The notes: generated by a model from the sequence alone, not told the origin. Positions 26,301 to 39,728 are shown, counted from the first letter of the stretch. The stretch is 64,000 nt of DNA from Stenopsyche tienmushanensis (GCA_008973525.1 WACJ01000331.1:62001-126000); one strand, 5' to 3'. Translations and numbers: made by a program.

Positions 26301-29300
26301 GGAACACTACACTTTAAGATGGTGACTAACTGGAGCATTTCATCATAACGTAACATTCGCAGCGAGCACGATACATTACGACAGTACTGACTGACCAATA
26401 TCAATGCTCGTTTAGAACACAAGTGTTCGCCTGTGCTCCACATTATGATTGTGAACGTACTTTGTACCAATTTTCAGGCAAAAACGTACACATTTATATT
26501 GTTCCGTATAGTCATATGATTTTAATTTTGATCAAGTTATGCAATTTTTTGCGACAAGCCTTCGAGGTGTACGACTTAAAATTGAGCCACAACGAAACAC
26601 TCGAAAGGGATTTGCCGAAAAACTGACAATTGAATGGATCAAGTGGTTCAGCTTGGCTATACTCGCTATACAAAAACTCGCATCATAATGTGTTACGTTA
26701 CAATGAAATTCTCCAGTCAGTCGCCACCTCTATGTGAATTCCAAATTCTCTACAAAACCAAAGAAAACCCTGTATAAACAAAATTCCTATTTTAAATACA
26801 TACATTACCATTCACGAATTGTTTAATTATACGTAATATTGGACTAGGTAAGACAACCAGGTAAGTAAACCTGGATGACAAATGCTATATTGCCAGAAAT
26901 ATTATTCTAACTTCTTAGCTTTAGGATTTGGTACTCTTCTAGATTAAATAAACAATTTGTGTTTTAGTTAATTGTCAAAACAAGGATAGTCGATGTACTA
27001 TATTGATTTTATTTTCATTTGGTAATGCAATTTTCCTGTGGATTGAGGGTTGTAGGGTCTATTAGCTGATCAAATTATTTATGAAAATATCACCCTTGTT
27101 CATCATTTTTAATATTTAATTTTAGTGCGTATGCCAACACCCACTCGTCTACGTGATTTAATTAGACAAATCAGAGCGGCTCGAACTGCCGCTGAAGAGA
27201 GAACTGTTGTCAATAAGGAATGTGCTTATATAAGATCCACATTCAGAGAAGAAGACAGTGTTTGGAGGTGAGAATATATTTTTCTTAATATATTTTCTTA
27301 CATGTTGTATATTGGGTTGATCTAAAAATGTTTCTGCATATTTTAATTAAATTTAAAACTCGCCAGTTCTAGTAAATTGATCAATTCCAAATGAAATTTC
27401 ATTTAATATGACAGCTTCCTACCTTTTAAATGATATGCATACCTCTTATATAAATAGTCAATAAATTTAAATGCCAAAAATACATCAAGGAGGTGCTTTA
27501 ACCTTTAAACCTAGTGATTTGTGATTACCTAAAATGATTGTAGTCATCTGAATAACTTAGTTCAAAAGAAAAACGTCAGTAAACAGTAGTCAATAATAAC
27601 ATATGTCAGTTAACTATCTGACAAAAATATATGTTTAACCCTTTTATTAGTGAATTCATTTTAAAATAACAAACATATTTGTATGTGCATCGCTTATCGT
27701 CCATACAAATCCATTTTTCTCTCAGGACCGCGCAGCGCGAGTCAATCTTGTATATCAATAAATGAACCTTAACACTGTTGATAGCACACAATATTTGTTC
27801 ATTTCTTCGCGTAAACATAAACAATACACATGTGTGTCTTCACTTTTAGTAACAAAAGAATGCATTTGTCGAAGCTTGCAATCCGAAAATGCTCTTTGAG
27901 TCACTGGAATTCAGGCAAAACATTGTGTTTTACCTCTTTGAGGGGTTAAGTGAAATTTTTTTCACACAAAAATGTATTTAAGTCGACGAATCTATCGACG
28001 TATGGTATCGTTTTGGAATAGCCTTGAAAATGTCTTTTGCATATAAGACGTAAATACCTCCGAGCCAGGCGTCGTCGCCCCTCAAACCGGACCCGCATAC
28101 AATGTGTTAATTTGGGTTATCAATCTATACAATCGTACGATGTATGCAATACACTATCTTCAGCTTTGTCTTCGATTTACAATCTCCGAACTCAACGTGT
28201 AAGAATGCACTTTCTGTATCACTTGGATCCAAACGCCAATACCCGAAGTAACTCATCCGAGGGTTAACGTTACCCAAAGAATACTTTGTAACAATAAAAT
28301 TAAATGTCTTAATCCTGCTGTATTATGCTTCAACTTATTATTCAAATTTCTGATCATTATTAATTTATTAAGAAAACTTTAAATATAAGGCAATGTTAAA
28401 AAAATAATGATATTATCTTAATGGCAATGTGACCATGTAATTTTGGTGTTAAGATATCGAACAAAGCAACAAATCTTTGTTGATTTATGTATCAATAAAT
28501 GAATACTAACCATTCAGAGTTTAAAGATCTTTACTGTTCGATCTATAGAATAAAAATTAAAAGGCTGTATTTTTTAACAATTTAATAGTGTAAAATATGT
28601 TTTCAACTTGTATACAACAATATGATATGTTTTATATATATCCATTTAAAACAGGTTTATAATCTCGTTAGATAATAAACCTGTTTGTCATGAAAAAATC
28701 AAATATGACTCGAGCTAATATTAAAGAATTTAATACACATTTGATGTCGATTTCTAGATGTCGCAATATTGCAAAGCTTCTCTATATTCACATGCTGGGT
28801 TACCAAGCACATTTTGGACAGTTAGAATGTCTCAAATTGATAGCGAGTTCAAGATTTACTGACAAGCGAATCGGCTATCTGGGAGCGATGCTTCTCCTAG
28901 ACGAAAGACAAGATGTCCATCTACTTATCACAAATTGCTTAAAGAAGTAAGTAAATATTATTGTATTACTTGTCTTAATCAATTTTGTTTATGTTTTCAT
29001 TTGTAATATGTTTTTATTTTGTAGTGATTTGAATAGTTCAACACAATTTGTTGTTGGTTTGGCATTGTGTACACTCGGCGCCATAGCTTCACCGGAAATG
29101 GCGCGAGATTTAGCGTCTGAAGTCGAAAGATTAATCAAATCCCCTAATGCATACATCAAAAAGAAGGCCGCTCTTTGTGCTTTTCGTATTATTCGCCGTG
29201 TGCCTGATTTAATGGAGATATTTTTACCAGCTACTCGAAGCTTATTAACAGAGAAGAATCATGGTATAGTTTATGTATTGTACTCGAGCGATATTAACTT

Positions 29301-32300
29301 GCTTAATCAATCTTTATGCTTCATAATTAAACTTGATTTATTATTTACAGGTGTACTTATTACTGGAGTAACTCTTATAACAGAAATGTGTGAAAACAGC
29401 ACGGATACCTTGAATCATTTTAAAAAGGTATATCCAAATTATCAGACGATAATTATAAATCTACTTATTTACTTCCATAATTTATTATTAATATCATAGG
29501 CTAGTCTTAAAACATAGCTTTTCAAAGGATTTTTTTAATATTATCAAGCCAGTGTATCTAGGTTTTTATACATTTTGGCTTGTATTAATGTATTTTATGT
29601 ATTCTGATTTCTACAAACGTAGATCCAATAGCTTGGCAGGTATTCCCCAAAATTTACTGCTACCTTAGCCAACAAAACAGTTTTGATGTAGTGTTTGACG
29701 TATTAATGGTTTAAAGAGAGAGTAAAAATAATTAAAATAAAGAGATATTTCAAATCCTCAATCATAATTTTTGATAAACGAATAATCGTAAATTCTTATC
29801 AACCTGGATGCAATATTTGCATGTGAAGGAATTCAAATACACTTGCGTATTGTACATACATTTTTTAAACGATTGATCACAATAACTTGCTAATTTGTAT
29901 GTTTACTTTTGTATAGGAGAGTGGACAACGCGAGGTAAAAACTACTGATTATATTGATTACTGTCAAGCATGAGCTGTATTTTGTTTGGATATTTTCTTG
30001 AGCCTCCTCTTATTCGTGATTTTTATATAAGTATTCAATTGTACTTAAGTCTGGCTTAAAATTTGATTGCGTACAAATATTGTATCTATGATTTTCATTT
30101 TATTTTCATAGCGTACTCTTATTTTGAATCTAGTTGATTTCCTTAGAATCATATTTTTGTAAAGAATCTTAGTTCACTATTAAGCTCTATAGTATAATGA
30201 ATATATTTATGTTTATAGGTATATGTTGGTGTAGCTTGCTTTAAAATAGCCTGTTAATTTATTCTTGGACTTCATTTTAGATATAACAATATTAGCATAC
30301 ATAATGTCATTAAAAGGAGAATGGAAAAAACCTGATGCATTTTTACATATATATATAAAATATGTATTAGAATGTGTTGGATTGATGCAAATATATAGTT
30401 CTTTAAAATAGAGTGAAATCCCTTTTTTTAATGTTTATTAACCACTTCGCCTGTGGCATTATTTTTGTATTACAAATTATAATTATAAATAATCAAATTA
30501 TGAACAAATTCCTGTGTCGGCATAGGAGTGCGTGTGTGATGTGATTAAATTAATCCATTATATACTTTCTAAATTATAATGTAATAGTCTCCTGCTTCTT
30601 CATGAGCTTTTATATCCCACACTTATAAATGTTGAGAATCTCATAAAATAATGATCGCAGAACAATTGCCTAACATATATATATTTCATCAAACTCACAC
30701 CACTTTTTTTCTGGTCATGGTTGATTTTATTCTTTTACCGTATACAAGGCATTTCTTCCTCTCTCACCATATTTATAATAAAGTATGCTTTTTAACATTA
30801 AACATTTAACAGTAAATTCTGTGAAAATCAATATTTTTTGTGCAACAAAATATTTCTGCATCGACCCAATAATAGTTAATTAAATAGGGATTCATAAAGT
30901 TAGCATGAATATAATCCACTCATAGTTGTTTAAATTTATTTATTAATAATTGTGTCAACCGCTTTTTCAATCTGCTCCCCTTATCAAAACCATTGTAATT
31001 AAATAAAAGTCGATTATAAACAAACTTTAAGAAAAGAAAAATGTAGAAATCCTTTTGAAGGTATTCTAAAAAACTATTAAATTATTCACATGTGCTAGAT
31101 GATCTTCAATTTATGCTGCCAGCTTTTAATCTATAAAATATGTATTGTTGTCAATAATATTTATTCACCTATAAAAAATCTCAATTGATGCTTAGTTGCT
31201 ATTTAAATCTATCTAACACTATATATGTTTAAATAATAATGTATGTCAAAACTGGTTATCGCATATTAACAGAATTGAGCATCATATACGCGTAAAAACA
31301 AATGTAATACAGTAGCAATCCTAAAATTAGATGTATTCAGTAAGTTAAAAAATATCAAGCTTATTTTTGTCATGTATCAAACATAATTAAGTTCTTTATT
31401 TTACACCTTAGTTCGTGAATATGATGACCACTATTAATTTAAATTCGTACCTTACGTAAATACCTTTCGTACCTGCATTTTTGTGTGATAGCAGAACTAA
31501 CATTTTAAAATCATTTTTATCACGCAACACGCGTGATCTTTTTTTATTTGCCATCACACATAGACATACTAAAATTGAAGATGATTTTTTTTTTTTTTTT
31601 AATTAAGAAGTAGGTAATGGTTAGTAACTATTGGTCAACTCAATTCAGTGTAATTCATTTAACATAGTACATTTATGAATATCATGGTTAGATCTGCATA
31701 TCCGAAATATGTTGATATTGATGCAAATGTACACCCATTATCAACATGTATTTATTCATAAATATTTTATCTTTAGAAATTTAGAGTTGATTTTAACCTT
31801 TCATATTAATTATTTGCAATATAAATGCCATTATGGGTTTATGTGTAATGTTTTATAGCTTTCATGTGATTTAATGGAAACTTTTATTTTTCAAAGATCG
31901 TCCCAAATCTGGTGAGGATATTGAAAAATCTAATATTGGCAGGATATTCTCCAGAACATGATGTGAGCGGAGTGTCAGATCCATTTCTGCAGGTAATTTT
32001 TTTGTTATTTATTCACCTTCATGATTGAAATTAAAAAAAATTCAACTCAATTGAAAAAATAATTCAAATCACCTCTTTGACTTTTTAGTCTTTGAAGACC
32101 ACAATTTGTACTCAATTACAATTAGGGATTCTGAAGTCTCGGCTTTTTCAAAGTCCCGGGACTTGAGACTTATTTTCTCTTCAATTATGTACAGATTTTT
32201 TTAAATTAAATATTTAACTTACACAAACATACATATGTTACATATGTATGTATGTGTAAGTTAAAGAACCAATTTGTTCTATCTTTCTGAATTATCATTT

Positions 32301-35300
32301 TCGGAGTCACTTTCTTCAGTAGTTTATTCATCTTCATTGGAACAATCTAAATCTTCTTGTATTTCCTTTTGATAAGTTTTCTGGTACAGCGTTTCAATTA
32401 CAACTAGATATATAGCATGATTTATGCAAAGTTCATTGACAACGGGACTTTCACACCCAAACTTTTTCATCACGTTAGTGCCATCATTCATTGTTGCTAC
32501 TATTTCAGGTTCAAAAACAATTCCAAATTCACTCGATCGGCTTTCAACAATTTTATGAATTACAAAAGAATCACATTTTCCAAAAACGTAAACAAGTCCT
32601 AGTTTAAATATATAATTTTCAGAATGTACTGTAATATTAAAATATCTTCTATTTTTTTATGCTCGTCCACTCATCCATTTGTCAGGCTAAAGCGAGTATT
32701 CATATCTTTTAAGCCTTTTATGTTGGAAATTACTTCACTTATTTTTCCTTGGTAAAATTTTGAGATCAATCTCATTATCATTCATTCATTTTTTAATAAT
32801 GAAAACCCTTTTAGTGTAACATATTCACGAATGGAGTCACTATTCGTAATCCCCCTTATGGAAAAACCATCCAACACAGCTAGCCAGGCAACGATTTCTG
32901 AAAGCGTTTTCCTCTTCACAAAATTTATTATTGGTGGTTGGAATATTTTAATTCGTTTCGCACTGATTGAACATTCTGCATCGGTGATGTCTTCTTTAGT
33001 GTTCTTACATATGCAACAAAAAAGCCCAAAAGTCCCGGGACGTCTCAATACAGAATCCCTAACTACATTGTTACAATAAGAAAAAGCAAATAAGCAAATT
33101 AACAATAATGAATAAGCATATGTCTCGTGATAACCTGGAAACATTAATCAATCTCAATTATATTTGTTCTAAATTTTCACATCGTATTGTGATTAACGCT
33201 GATTCATTATGAAATCATAGTACTACAGTGTTTTTAAATAAATAAGAGATATGAAGAATGTCAACTTAATATCAACGTGGCATTTAAATTATTAATAGTA
33301 AGTAAGTATTTTTGTTGAAATTATTTTATTTTTAAAAAAATCTAATAATTTCAGGTGAAAATTCTAAGACTTCTACGTATATTAGGAAAAAATGATTCCG
33401 AGGCATCGGAAGCAATGAATGATATCTTAGCACAAGTTGCAACTAATACGGAGACGAGCAAAAATGTTGGCAATACAATATTATATGAGACGGTTTTATC
33501 GATCATGGATATAAAATCTGAAAGTAGTTTAAGAGTGCTAGCAATCAACATTTTGGGAAGGTTTTTGTTGAATAATGACAAAAATATTCGGTATGTGGCC
33601 TTGAATACTTTACTTAGGACTGTTCATGTGGATACTTCAGCTGTTCAGCGACATAGAACAACAATTCTGGAATGCTTAAAGGTAACCTTTGTTGTATAAA
33701 TTGTATAAATATTTATTTTCCTTTATAAATTAGTTTTATATTTCTTATTATAAATTTGTAAGGATCCTGATGTATCTATACGCAGAAGGGCAATGGAATT
33801 GTCTTTTGCTTTAGTGAATGCTCAAAATGTTAAAGCGATGATGAAAGAGTTATTATCATTTTTGGAACGATCCGATCCAGATTTTAAAGCTCAATGTTCT
33901 AGTGCTATCGTCATGTCAGCAGAAAGATATTCCCCAAATAAAAGATGGCATCTGGATACACTATTGAAGGTGCTAATAGCGGTAAATATTTTCATTTGTG
34001 TTCACATTCTATTTTATATTTTAAAATTATAACCACTCCTTTAATTCTCTTTTCTTTTAATCTCAGGCAGGAAACTATGTAAGAGACGATATGGTGTCAT
34101 GTACTATACAGCTTGTATCAGGATGCGGAGAGACTAATTTGCAAGCTAGAGCTGCAAGACGTCTATGGGGTGCTTTAGCCAGTGGTATGGCAGCTGAAAA
34201 GCAACCATTGGCTCAATGTGCAGCTTGGATTATAGGCGAATATGGTGATATGCTGGTTGATCCTTCCACAGCTGACGAAGAAGGTTTTTATTTAGTGTTT
34301 TATTGCTTGTTTTAACCCTCCGTCTGTATCATAATACATCTACCAGATTCAAACATGCGAATAAAACAAGTTTTAAACTTGTTTATTAAAATTAGTTTTT
34401 TTCTCCAGAAGGGAACTATTACGATTTGTTTAAATTCAAAAATATTTATTTTGCATTGTATACTAACTATTAATACATATGATATGAATATAATCAATTG
34501 TAATTATATATTTTATAGATGAAATGGAAACTCCAACCGAGCAGGAAATTGTTGATATGTATCAAAAGCTTCTTTGGTCTACACAGTTGTCTATAACAAC
34601 TAAGCAATATTTTCTTTTATCTTTAACGAAGTTATCAACAAGATTCACACAAGGAGATGAGTAAGTATAACATATTACATTCATTGCCGTAATTAATGCA
34701 TTCCACATTTTATAAAGTATCTTTTTTTCTTTGCAGAAAAGCTCGTCAAATAATAGATACTTTTGGGTCACATTTAAATGTAGAATTGCAACAAAGAGGT
34801 GTTGAATTCTCCCAACTTTTCCGTAGGCATGCTCCTCTTCGTGCTGCCCTTCTAGAACGCATGCCACCATTAGAAATGATTTCTCAACCAAATGGTGAAG
34901 CGAGTGACGAAAATATAAATATTCACTGCAATGGTGATGATATTTCTGCTACAGATAGCCCAACTACACATCGTGTACAGGATGAAGTAATCAATTGTTT
35001 ATTTTAACCATTATAATTTAAAATCGTTATATGAAAACTTGATGAATTTAACAGACGGTCGATTGTTAATAATAGTATTTCATTGTTTTAGAATGCATTA
35101 CTTGATCTATTAGGTGGAACTGATTTTATAGGTAATGGTGATTCATTACAATCTCCACAGAAAACAAACAGTTCAGAATCCAATGTTACCTCTAACAATC
35201 AGGTAACCGATTAAGATTTGCACCGTTATTTCCCTTTAAATGTAACTTTTTATTTTGATATTAAAGCTTATTTTCCCTTTTTACTAGCAATATTTATTAG

Positions 35301-36215
35301 ACTTACTTGGAGAATTGGATCTTAGTGCCACATCAGCGCCCGTCGTTACAAATAACACATTTGATCAAAATCATATTATGAATAATTCTAATTTGACTGC
35401 AAATTTAGTGAATAATAATATGACACCTGCACCTCAATTATTTGGAATGACTTCTACCATGCCTCATAATAATTCTAATTATCTTGTTGATGGACTTTTC
35501 TCAAATAATGTTATAGAAACAGCAGGTCAGTTACTTTTCAACTAATATTATTTTAAAGTATAATGGGAAATCAAAAAATTATTTACAATTGATATTTGAA
35601 AATACATTTTGCTAAAATGAATGCATGTATATATCTCATTCTTTTGGATAAAATTCAGATAAGCTATAGATTCATATTTTTTTCCAATTTCAGCTGAAAT
35701 TCCTTCGATTACAGCATTAAATAAAAATGGTTTGAAAATTATGTTTGCTTGCGTGAAAAGCAGAGAACAAAATGATACCGTAAACATCACAATGATAGCT
35801 CGAAATTCTCTTCCTACCACAATGACAGAATTTTTATTTCAAGCAGCTGTCCCACGGGTAAATTATAATACCATTAAATTACATCCGACTCTTATTTTTT
35901 TAACCGGTGACTGCAAATTAAATCATCATCTATTATTTTTCCAGACATTCCAAATACAAATGTTATCTCCATCAGGAGCAGTGATTCCGTCCCAGGGTGA
36001 AGTTACCCAAGTACTTAAAATCACTAACATAACAAAGGTAATTTTTAACATGTTAATATATTTAAATTTTTAATTGAAAAAAATAGTTGCGTTACACTTG
36101 CTGTTTATTTTAGGCTACACTGCGACTTAGAATTAAAGTGTCATATAGTGTAGATGGAGTGGCTGTTTTGGAACAGACAGAAGTTAACAATTTCAATGCA
36201 GACATGTGGAACTGA
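20304..36215 (+). CDS. AP1G1: AP-1 clathrin adaptor complex subunit gamma, complete
   Basis: Large subunit of the heterotetrameric AP-1 adaptor that selects cargo and recruits clathrin at the trans-Golgi network and endosomes. Exons: 20304-20365, 26089-26150, 27126-27267, 28758-28946, 29025-29263, 29351-29427, 31897-31992, 33355-33681, 33763-33981, 34067-34283, 34519-34660, 34737-34986, 35092-35202, 35288-35525, 35694-35857, 35945-36037 and 36114-36215. They join in phase to 909 residues. The trunk is adaptin solenoid ([52 protein letters not shown]). The hinge has LLDLLGG and LLDLLGE boxes of the clathrin-binding LLDLL type. The C-terminal ear follows ([14 protein letters not shown] to [11 protein letters not shown]). 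Donor GTTTTT after 34283 is weak but required by phase. An alternative first exon lies at 24819-24838. Fits animal gamma-adaptins throughout. Confidence 0.96.
21100..21400. repeat. hAT-type terminal fragment in AP1G1 intron 1
   Basis: Near 21256-21300 the sequence CAGTGGCTCTTAAACTTAAA, followed by TCCGCGGACTCC, resembles the ends of the hAT MITE at 43167-43477 (CAACGCTTCTTAAACT, then GTCCGC.GACCCCCTCTTG). A related end lies at about 60835-60858. Only one end is clear, so the element boundaries are unknown. Confidence 0.45.
22560..23390 (+). repeat. LTR-retrotransposon remnant (LTR with primer-binding-site-like end)
   Basis: This stretch is GC-richer than its flanks. Its right part (about 23210-23365) matches the region at 39440-39662. 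Shared words include GCCAGATCTCTCTC, a CACCTCTATCCC/CACCTCCATCCC block, CTACAT.ACGRCCC and TGGTGTCAGAAGT. The last lies directly downstream of a likely LTR end, where tRNA primer-binding sites of gypsy-type elements sit. No gag or pol reading frame survives. The part at 22560-23140 holds no recognised domain. Confidence 0.45.
23690..24185. other. Very GC-rich, CpG-dense block in AP1G1 intron 1
   Basis: Embedded in AT-rich DNA, this block includes a strong hairpin (GACCCGCC near 23736, GGCGGGC near 23756) and, at about 24003-24175, an almost pure G/C stretch. The latter is bounded by GGGGGCGCG on the left and GCGCCCCCGCG on the right. AAGCTGGCCATAC at 23708-23720 looks like a MITE terminus. 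Frames are open on both strands with Arg/Ala/Pro-rich peptides, which is expected from composition alone. It may be a GC-rich MITE or a CpG-rich regulatory block; it lies about 650 bp upstream of the alternative AP1G1 first exon. Confidence 0.35.
24640..24838 (+). promoter_or_regulatory. AP1G1: Candidate alternative promoter and first coding exon of AP1G1
   Basis: ATG at 24819 opens MNVSESG and stops at a good donor (GG|GTAAAT after 24838) in exactly the phase required by the exon at 26089, giving [18 protein letters not shown]. The 180 bp upstream are GC-rich, lack a clear TATA box and contain ATGGCGGCCATGTTGG near 24700, a YY1-type motif common in housekeeping promoters. The other candidate first exon (20304-20365, [20 protein letters not shown]) uses the same phase. 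Which one is used, or whether both are, cannot be decided from sequence. Confidence 0.55.
26320..26726. repeat. Long-terminal-inverted-repeat MITE in AP1G1 intron
   Basis: TGGTGACTAACTGGAGCATT at 26320 is mirrored by TGGCGACTGACTGGAGAATT read inward from 26726. The arms continue similar for about 35 bases (TTTCATC.TAACGTAACA). The element is about 407 bp and non-coding, with no clear target-site duplication, so the superfamily is not assigned. Confidence 0.6.
27635..27949. repeat. TTAA-flanked piggyBac-type MITE, family A copy 2
   Basis: A 315-bp element between TTAA copies. The right end read inward is TTAACCCCTCAAAGAGGTAA. Its right 70 bases (TGCTCTTTGAGTCACTGGAATTC and the ACAAT.TTTT.C block) closely match copy 1 at 3690-3757. 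It lies in the AP1G1 intron upstream of the exon at 28758. Confidence 0.7.
28105..28267. repeat. TTAA MITE family A, partial copy 3
   Basis: The segment keeps GGGTTATCAATCTATACAATC, then CGATGTATGCA and CTCAACGTGTAAGAATGCAC, then ends GAGGGTTAA at 28267. It matches the right halves of the copies at 3461 and 59717. The left part is missing or too diverged to recognise. Confidence 0.6.
32123..33061 (-). mobile_element. hAT transposon remnant in AP1G1 intron
   Basis: Ends are inverted: TAGGGATTCTGAAGTCTCGG on the left, and TAGGGATTCTG followed by GAGACGTCCCGGG read inward on the right. Imperfect 8-bp flanks (ATTACAAT / ACTACATT) fit hAT. On the minus strand at about 32950-32782 an open frame reads [18 protein letters not shown], then [19 protein letters not shown], like the region upstream of the catalytic core in Hermes-type hAT transposases. 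Most of the transposase is missing. A related end lies at 48330-48650 in the opposite orientation. Confidence 0.7.
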
Positions 36216-39200
36216 CACGGCCTTTACCCACCCTTCAGTTCTGACATGGGTGATCCCTATACCATGTTTTCTTTGACAAATTTCTTCACACCCAGGTGCG
36301 AATCGCAGCCTCCCAAATATCCTGTAAATGTCGAACTCAATCACTTTACACTTGTAAATATTTGTATAACTAGAGTTGTGTGTGTATGAGACTATTATCA
36401 TTACATCAACAGTGGGCTGTTACACCTATATGGCTTTTACGAGATTTTAGTGTATGAAATCTAAAAATATTTAAGAATCTGATCTTATTCATTGTTGATT
36501 TAAATATACTATATTCAAACACTATATTATTTTTAATGTTTTTATAATAAATAAAATTCATATCAACCTAATGGATTTTATAGCATTTAACAAAATTGTG
36601 AAATGAAACTTTTTCAGTCACTATTGCTACGAATCTACGTTAAAATCTTTCATTTTCGCGCTAATTTAATTTCCTTGTGATTTTGTCAAGATTTCATACC
36701 TTGGCAGTATTGCAAACATAGATTTATTTTATTTTATTCATTCTATTTAGTATTATAACAAATTACTATTAACAAAAGCAATCATCTAATAAGAAAATAA
36801 TTTATAGTGAAATTTAACATAAAAATTATGAATATATTTATTTAATGGTTTTATGGCTGTTATCAAAATTTAAGGAATCGGCGATTATGCATTTTATTAT
36901 TTATTCAATAATGTAATAAAGTGTATGAATTTTCGTATTGTTCATTGTTTATTTGTATCGTTTAAACGTTGTTTATAAATCTATTGCTATGCCATAGATA
37001 GAAATAGTTGCTGATATAGTGTATGCTAGGTATCTTAAAAGTAATGACAATTTGAACATCTTAATGAGTGATTTGTTTATGGTTTTGTTTTTCCTTCGTT
37101 TGTTGAATAATAATGTCGCATCTTAGTGTTTGAGTCAAATATAAAATCTAATGATGTGTCTACAACTCGATTACAATAACACTTAAAAATGTTTTGCAAC
37201 ACATTTTATTTTTAATTATAAATAAAAGCATTGTTTTCACAATTGGCCCTTTTTAGCTTTGTATTGTTTTTGAAAGTTTTTCTAAGATAGCTAGAATATT
37301 ATAAATTTTGAAACAATTAAGTCAAAGATATATGTTTATACCAGCAATATTAATGGCTTAGTTATGAGATAAATAAATTTAAATATTTGCTAATTGTTTA
37401 AATACATAACAAGTATGACACAGCTATAAAGGTTGAAGAGAGCTCATATGCATTTGATTTATATCATTTTTATTTTCCCTACCCATGTTTATAATTTCTT
37501 ATCATGGCCAAAATATTGGAAAGAAGTGTATCATTTATCTTCATATACTTATCAATATAATCATTAATCTGTTCTTAAAAGATATTTAAACATGTCCCAT
37601 GTTAATCTTAAAACTCAAATATATGCCGCCTATATTAAAACAAGTTTGCAGTTCAAAATATGGTTTCCATTACTTTTAGGCATCCTAATGTGTAATCAGC
37701 ATTCATGTGTGATGACATAGTATAATGTTCAACTCAAATAAAAATGCATACAATGTAATTTTATGTTTAGATGATTTTCACAATGCAATAGTTTTTAAAC
37801 AAGAGACTAATCTTTTATTTTACAGAATCTAGTAGTTAATTTTAAGCGTGTAAAAATTCTTCATAAAAACTATTTCATCATGGTCACAGGCTATTAGATT
37901 TGATGATCTTGATGTTTTAGCTGTTCATTGAAAAAAAATAACTGAGTCCAAAAACAATCATTTGAAATAAGTTTTTTTAATGTAATTGTTACATCAAGTA
38001 AATTTATAATTTAAACAAAATAATCTCGTACATTCCATATTATGATTTTAGAATGTGTCTCACATATTTCTTATTATTTATTTAAAATATATATCAGTTA
38101 TGGAATAAATGCCAATTCTATTATGGCGGGTGAAAGGCTGAGCTTTTCCTATTTCTTTAAGCTTGTAAGATATGTATGTTAAAGGCTATGAGTATGGAAT
38201 ATTGTTTTAAATTGTTAAACTATACACACAAACGGAACGATGTTGGAAATATGTATTTTATAGTAAATGAATGATTTTATAAACATACATACACTAGAGC
38301 CCTGGTTTGAGTCATAGTTTGGTTTCCAAGCTACATAAATGCATACAAGTTACAAATTTAATGACTTAGATATGGAATAAATTATATTAAAAGTTGAACG
38401 GAATACACCGTATGAATTTGTTTTTTTAACTAGTATAATAGCAATTCTAAATGTGATTCAGTTAATGGGATCGTTGGCGACACGAATCTATGCTAATAGT
38501 GTATGTTAAAAGTAATAATGCAACTTGAGCAGCAACCTTATTCAATAATGAAAACAGGCTGATATTATAACTACATGTTATTTTTATTACCAAAAATATA
38601 AAATTAGCCTCATTACAATAGTGGCAGCAATGATATATAAAATTTAATCACAGTTATCGTGATACATTTTGTAGATACGTCTTTTACTATTAATAAAGTT
38701 TAATTTGATTCATTTAATTTGCTTAGTCGGGTGCTTCATATAAAAATGAAATTTATTGTTAAAATATATTGCAAATTGTTTACAAATGTTAACAACCGTG
38801 ATTCCCGTAAAGTTCTACAATTTATGTTTTTAACAATTTTATTTATTTGCATATACACACACGCTATTTTTAATAATATGCGTGTTTATGGATGCATGAC
38901 GTGTGTTTTCATTTATTTCCAATATACAATATGCTTGAACATTTTCCCATATATTTTGTCACTCACCTTGCACAGTTTATTTGATTTAGTAAGCATATAT
39001 ATAGCATAGATAAAATCCATTGTTATAATTTTAAACTGGCAAGATTATGTGAATCTATGTTAGTTGACTTTCAAATATGTAAAGTATGGTTATAAAGATG
39101 TGGAGATATGATAAATGCTTAAAAGTCATTATTTTATTTAAAAAATAAACATGCATTGGAAAATCTCAACGTTAGTATTATTTCTATTATACGTAAGTAT

Positions 39201-39300
39201 GAAACAAGTCTATTCATTCAGAAAAAGTTTTTTTTGCTCGCAATTATATGTTAATCTGTGCAGATTCAATTCACCAGTTTAACAGTTACACCTTCCATCT
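36216..39300. other. AP1G1 3' flank, no gene recognised
   Basis: AT-rich spacer following the AP1G1 stop. An AATAAA at 36546-36551 is a plausible polyadenylation signal, with several more downstream, so a long 3' UTR is possible. The open frame at 38719-39009 has no recognisable family and lies in T-rich DNA; I treat it as chance. Confidence 0.45.
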
Positions 39301-39334
39301 CTCTAAACGCAATGTCAATTGAAAAGCGATATCT

Positions 39335-39662
39335 TGTGTAGTGCTACAGACACATTGCATTTGAAATAACGATACATATCACTTCTTGCGTGTGCACTGT
39401 TGTATATCCGGTGGTGACACGCAAGAAGTAAGAGTTGTCGGATAGCCTTGGCTGCATGAAGACGTTCTTCCCGCAGCCAGATCTCTCTCACCATCAATAA
39501 AGAAATCAGTAAGATGAGAGTATTTATTTTCGACACCTATTCACCTCTATCCCAATGCTCGACTACATTACGACCCGAAAGAAGAACGTACCCGCGTGCG
39601 AGCACAGCCTAGGGACTCTGCCTTGAGAGCTCCGTCATGTTACATCGGTGTCAGAAGTGGGA
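39335..39662 (+). repeat. Solo-LTR-like fragment with primer-binding-site sequence
   Basis: A likely LTR begins near TGTAGTGCTACAGACAC (about 39335) and ends TGTTACA at 39644. It is followed at once by TCGGTGTCAGAAGTGGG, the place and style of a tRNA primer-binding site in Ty3/gypsy-type elements. CAATAAAG at about 39499 could be the R-region polyadenylation signal. The mariner begins 67 bases after this site, and no gag or pol follows. A related copy ends near 23365. Confidence 0.45.
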
Positions 39663-39728
39663 TAAGGATCTCGAAAGAACAGGATATTCGAGATCAAGGA
39701 AAATTCTTATAAATAAAAATGACATATA

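Noticed and set aside
38719..39009. 96-codon hydrophobic open frame after AP1G1
   Set aside because: T-rich intergenic DNA gives hydrophobic codons by chance; no start context or homologue known.
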